Positions 14,601 through 16,770 of a stretch of 16,770 nucleotides of DNA are shown here, piece after piece; the stretch's first letter is position 1, and every line of letters begins with the position of its first letter. A program made the position numbers and the translations under genes. The notes below the pieces were generated by a model, which had not been told where the DNA came from, did not search any database, and worked only from the letters and a program-made list of their open reading frames with translations. This DNA is from CAYNTG01 sp964400105 (GTDB taxonomy: Bacteria; UBP14; UBA6098), in assembly GCA_964400105.1 (NCBI GenBank), contig CAYNTG010000045.1, positions 1-16,770 of the forward strand, read 5' to 3'.

Positions 14601-15690
14601 CGGAGCGCGTGATGGAAGCTGGACCGCATTCCCGTGGCTCGGCGAGCTTTATCCGGAAGATTCATGGAGCGATTGGAAACTCGAAGGCAATCTAAAAGAC
14701 GATGATTTTGCTCGAGTCGGTTTCAATACCGCCGATTGGGGTGGCGACCACAGCACGGATGAGCAACGGATCAAACGGTCGCAAGGGCCGGGTTGTATTA
14801 GCTTTTTCAATTGCGTTCCCGAAGGAACATCTCCAAGCACAAAAAAATCATTCACACATTATTATTATAGCTATAGTTCTCAATCCAATATCACGAACGC
14901 TGGGGAGAGTCTTGCGGTTCGTTTCAGGATGCCGCTTGCCGACCAGATGCTATCCGCGAGACCTTTCGTTATAAACTCGACATCACCGCCGCACGGTTGG
15001 CCGGACGAATGGAACGATAGCTATTATGAAAACCTCCGTTACGAATCGGAGTTGGAGAATGTCTACTATACTTATGGAGACGAAAAGGCGAGCGCGATTC
15101 TAAACCTTTACCCGCCGTCTTCCGATCCACTTTTATCCGGTCATGTTGCGCATTTTCTGGTCAACGGATTATCGCCGTCGAAGGACCAGGGTGCAAGCTG
15201 GATTGTTATGTATGGATTGGCCTCGATGACGCAGGCATTCCTCGACGAGGGACATCCGTCAAAGCCCTCTGTGAGCAGAATTCATCAGCTTCCGCGAATC
15301 GAGATAATCGAGCCCGATGCAAATACCGCTGTCGAACCGACATTTACATTTGATTGGGAAATAAGCTGGGTGCGTTGGGATGGACTTAAATATTCTTATG
15401 ATTATCCATCAGATTTTTCCGAATACGACGACCTGATTTTTGCTGTTAAATACTCGCCGGACGGCGGAAGAAATTGGTTTTACAAGAGCGATAACCAAAC
15501 TACGGAGACCGGCAAGCGACCGGATTCCGGGCATATTATCGACCATGGTCCGCTTTCTTTGGCCTTCGAAAACGACGGAGTTTATATCATTCGTATCGAA
15601 TGCTATCGCGAGGATATATTGACGCATTATTCATACCACCAGATCAGAGCACTTGTGATAACGGAGGAATCGCTTCTACCGCCGGGTTAA
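11632..15690 (+). CDS. Giant prepilin with carbohydrate-binding-like module
   Basis: A 1352-residue protein, several times the size of a usual minor pilin. GTG at 11632 overlaps the previous stop by one base. A 17-residue leader ends RG, followed by MTILE with Glu at mature +5 and a hydrophobic helix to about residue 45; residues 45-165 form a PilV-like stalk. A large region with ENTPGWWVDM at 184-193 and LNLHGELIPLP at 349-359 follows. Residues 490-627 look like a CBM6/CBM35 lectin fold: WWLWSPP at 534-540, RYANN at 550-554 and INFDELRLT at 617-625. Residues 630-755 resemble a second beta sandwich with five Cys. A region around RDGSWTAFPWLGELYPED (993-1010) is unassigned, and an Ig-like end spans about 1220-1343. 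Likely a pilus-tip adhesin. Confidence 0.85.
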   Translation: MIKLQKSIRDSHSGIRGMTILEILIMSIIVLITSTALIGFLVNSLKIINRNNARAFALEKCNQMIEEITAYSLAGEDVIEIDRFKNLEPSAILCADTTIINPENPLSGNVWNEFDNWKFLRTIDIMPVRQEPRTRILSVKVYLSDNENPEETGLLLAQLTKLVKTAGNIFPPSHVYDVYSIAIENTPGWWVDMSVMKPMMQQAMNQVQARNPGLEYRVHWITRNGFGRDPYYSPYFNDANDATEASALPYVYIYPSAIVGDDDFYYYPPIEVMGNKTVDGIMMNNGIYPYSLADYYNHSVRYPEEIKRYNTMAAQYHALGFDTPEPSLPQFFQSMYDNPENYENALILNLHGELIPLPPVRNYSDPAKRPGKVPNLRVVSHPEKMFYGSGQNARIRVYAYYTDPDNHDASSAVDTICIFFPQIDITAGIDQIWKCEGCDTVGYCWIDAETPDNFSISYTTVGGAYGTLIELFDTPARTEWNTTGGSSNTLQGEDGSLFGGCKARKDGTSYTPDHTGYHGTGFVDRFISSSRGVWWLWSPPEDGNYEIVTRYANNRGNTARRTISKHTGSGWSTIDHVYLPDNFSSWDQWGERTINAYLTTDVDMIKFEWTSGDYEHINFDELRLTLAGSSGYDETQTICMAKYSSENSYYFTFQNCPTNADGEGVLYVQGKGDIGSSSEYYRVYADGNYIGKVLNQSLSDCSSSWLPSSPDMETISESNLQSWVSNGEVVFKFKRNGVDNKCNSNCLQARFVYDTTKAGDCGPGGLDVSERLYGLEYIPCPVEAANDFSQDLTNPTQNVPKNTARWVIEFADSDFPDSTTVNYFTFIGSRTDFGDPLYNRSKNYIWRSVAPPIIEQLQVLGDPRHMPYADLKSRDGYNWFFWNQSAPGYEGFYKCYNDLWRGETDRIDVDVPKQFMKIRHAITRADAIWNAMTGYSYFYIGLGQEIGGDDANHPEYDDGIPMETSPWVDDVSPTSKIDEITSAFEKSRIPGARDGSWTAFPWLGELYPEDSWSDWKLEGNLKDDDFARVGFNTADWGGDHSTDEQRIKRSQGPGCISFFNCVPEGTSPSTKKSFTHYYYSYSSQSNITNAGESLAVRFRMPLADQMLSARPFVINSTSPPHGWPDEWNDSYYENLRYESELENVYYTYGDEKASAILNLYPPSSDPLLSGHVAHFLVNGLSPSKDQGASWIVMYGLASMTQAFLDEGHPSKPSVSRIHQLPRIEIIEPDANTAVEPTFTFDWEISWVRWDGLKYSYDYPSDFSEYDDLIFAVKYSPDGGRNWFYKSDNQTTETGKRPDSGHIIDHGPLSLAFENDGVYIIRIECYREDILTHYSYHQIRALVITEESLLPPG

Positions 15691-15720
15691 GGGGTAGATC
15701 GACACTCGAAATGGAATTCT

Positions 15721-16704
15721 ATGAAGTGTATTAGAAAAATAGATGTTATAAAGATCGAGGGGTTCACACTTCCCGAAATGATGGTATCATTGGTTTTGCT
15801 CTCTATACTTGTGGGATTGCTTTTCTCGCTCTCGAATACATTTAACCGGGTGAACTACCGGCAGATACTTATGTCAGATCTAAAAACCCAAACGCAGCGA
15901 GCGGTTCGGACGATAGACCGCAATCTCATCAGGTCGAAGCGTTTCTTTGAGAGAGACTCGGAATATCAGGACCTTATTCCCTGGAGCGAAATCCCGGAAC
16001 CGGTTTCATGGTCACGAGACCCCGTGGTCGCACCGGTCGGGGTATTTAATACTGAATCCCCGGATTATGATGCAGACATATTCGGCAACAAACTCTTCTT
16101 TGCCAAGGTCGAGAACAGCGCCGCTTTCGATGCCGGAGGAAAATCATACGATATAAACTTATACAGATTTCAGTTATACTACCTAACGGAAGATACTTTA
16201 CATCCGTCGAGACCTTATGACTATTCCCTGTGTTTGCTTAAATGGGAAAGTAACCTTTTTGCGAATTATTGGGACCTCGAACATCTCTGGAACGACACGG
16301 TGTCACATAGTCTTGGATTAATAAAAAGTAAGCTTAGCAACGATTTTGGTGTAAATCATTGTTGGGAGGTTGCCGAACCGAATCCAGATCAGGCATTTTA
16401 CCGAATTGGGAATTTCGATTCACCGGTGAGCATCGTTTTTCAAACGGCGAGCATGTCTTATCTTGTGAGGCCTATCGCCCAAACTATTGGAATTTCCTTT
16501 AACAATTCGGATGTGTATCCAGTATCACTTCAGGTTCCGGCCTTCGCCCTGAGCGATGGAGATTTCCCCGGAGGTTTCGAGGTAGGTGTTATCGGATCGT
16601 CATCGTCGCGCAAGGTTTTGCTACGAATTGTCTCCTCCGGACGGACGCGAAAAAGGGTAATCTCCTATGAATCGATGACCGTCGTATCTTCGCCGGAATA
16701 CTAA
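15721..16704 (+). CDS. PilW/GspJ-like type IV prepilin
   Basis: A 327-residue minor prepilin. A 14-residue leader ending KIEG is followed by FTLPEMM with Glu at mature +5 and a hydrophobic helix to about residue 40. The helix then continues as TQRAVRTIDRNLIRSKRFF at 58-76, in the style of PilW or GspJ pseudopilins; the rest is beta-rich with two Cys (about 182 and 225) that could pair. It starts 30 bases after the giant prepilin stop, with only a weak GGA upstream, and probably shares its transcript. Together with the PilX-like and giant subunits it would form a second minor-pilin complex. Exact class is not certain. The final 66 bases after its stop show no further feature. Confidence 0.86.
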   Translation: MKCIRKIDVIKIEGFTLPEMMVSLVLLSILVGLLFSLSNTFNRVNYRQILMSDLKTQTQRAVRTIDRNLIRSKRFFERDSEYQDLIPWSEIPEPVSWSRDPVVAPVGVFNTESPDYDADIFGNKLFFAKVENSAAFDAGGKSYDINLYRFQLYYLTEDTLHPSRPYDYSLCLLKWESNLFANYWDLEHLWNDTVSHSLGLIKSKLSNDFGVNHCWEVAEPNPDQAFYRIGNFDSPVSIVFQTASMSYLVRPIAQTIGISFNNSDVYPVSLQVPAFALSDGDFPGGFEVGVIGSSSSRKVLLRIVSSGRTRKRVISYESMTVVSSPEY

Positions 16705-16770
16705 AGACATTACGATTTATAGCGATTTACCTGCCGTCTAATCCGCGTTGTATAGTCGGGCGATTTTGTG

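Overview
The window is bacterial, double-membrane in style, and dominated by genes for a type IV pilus or type II secretion-like machine. Composition is moderate in GC with AT-rich intergenic stretches. Start codons include ATG, GTG and TTG, and the best promoters look like TTGAA(A/G)-16 bp-TATxxT. Large prepilins carrying extra domains, a NarX/NarL-type two-component pair and a lipoprotein with a ZU5-like end suggest an uncultured lineage of the Fibrobacteres-Chlorobi-Bacteroidetes neighbourhood (for example Cloacimonadota, Zixibacteria or Latescibacteria types). That placement is inference; no rRNA or marker gene is present.

Layout. 1-263 (-): the start of an unknown gene cut by the left edge. 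264-660: no gene, but a degenerate 21-bp tandem array (about 301-531) followed by a GC-rich cluster of hairpins. 661-1047 (-): a small membrane protein, divergent from a CDF metal-efflux transporter at 1196-2122 (+). 2279-6275 (+), cluster A: a tightly packed minor-pilin set of FimT/GspH-like, PilV-like and PilW-like prepilins, a one-TM charged protein, and a PilX-like protein carrying sixteen CxxC zinc-finger motifs. 6278-8193 (-): response regulator and sensor kinase, convergent with cluster A. 8391-10158 (+): a TPR protein and a lipoprotein, divergent from the kinase over a 16-bp gap between back-to-back promoters. 10159-10486: a non-coding stretch full of hairpins, with a clear minus-strand terminator. 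10487-16704 (+), cluster B: a second PilX-like protein, a giant 1352-residue prepilin with a carbohydrate-binding-like module, and a PilW/GspJ-like prepilin.

How the parts may work together. Both clusters contain minor-pilin types known to form the priming tip of type IV pili (FimU/PilV/PilW/PilX class). No assembly ATPase, platform protein, secretin or prepilin peptidase is in the window, so the core machine must be encoded elsewhere. The giant prepilin could act as a tip adhesin fused directly to a pilin stalk, in place of a separate PilY1. The PilX-like protein with an array of sixteen DnaJ-type CxxCxGxG motifs, inserted into a beta-rich surface domain, is the most unusual object here. The two-component system between the clusters is a candidate regulator, by position only.
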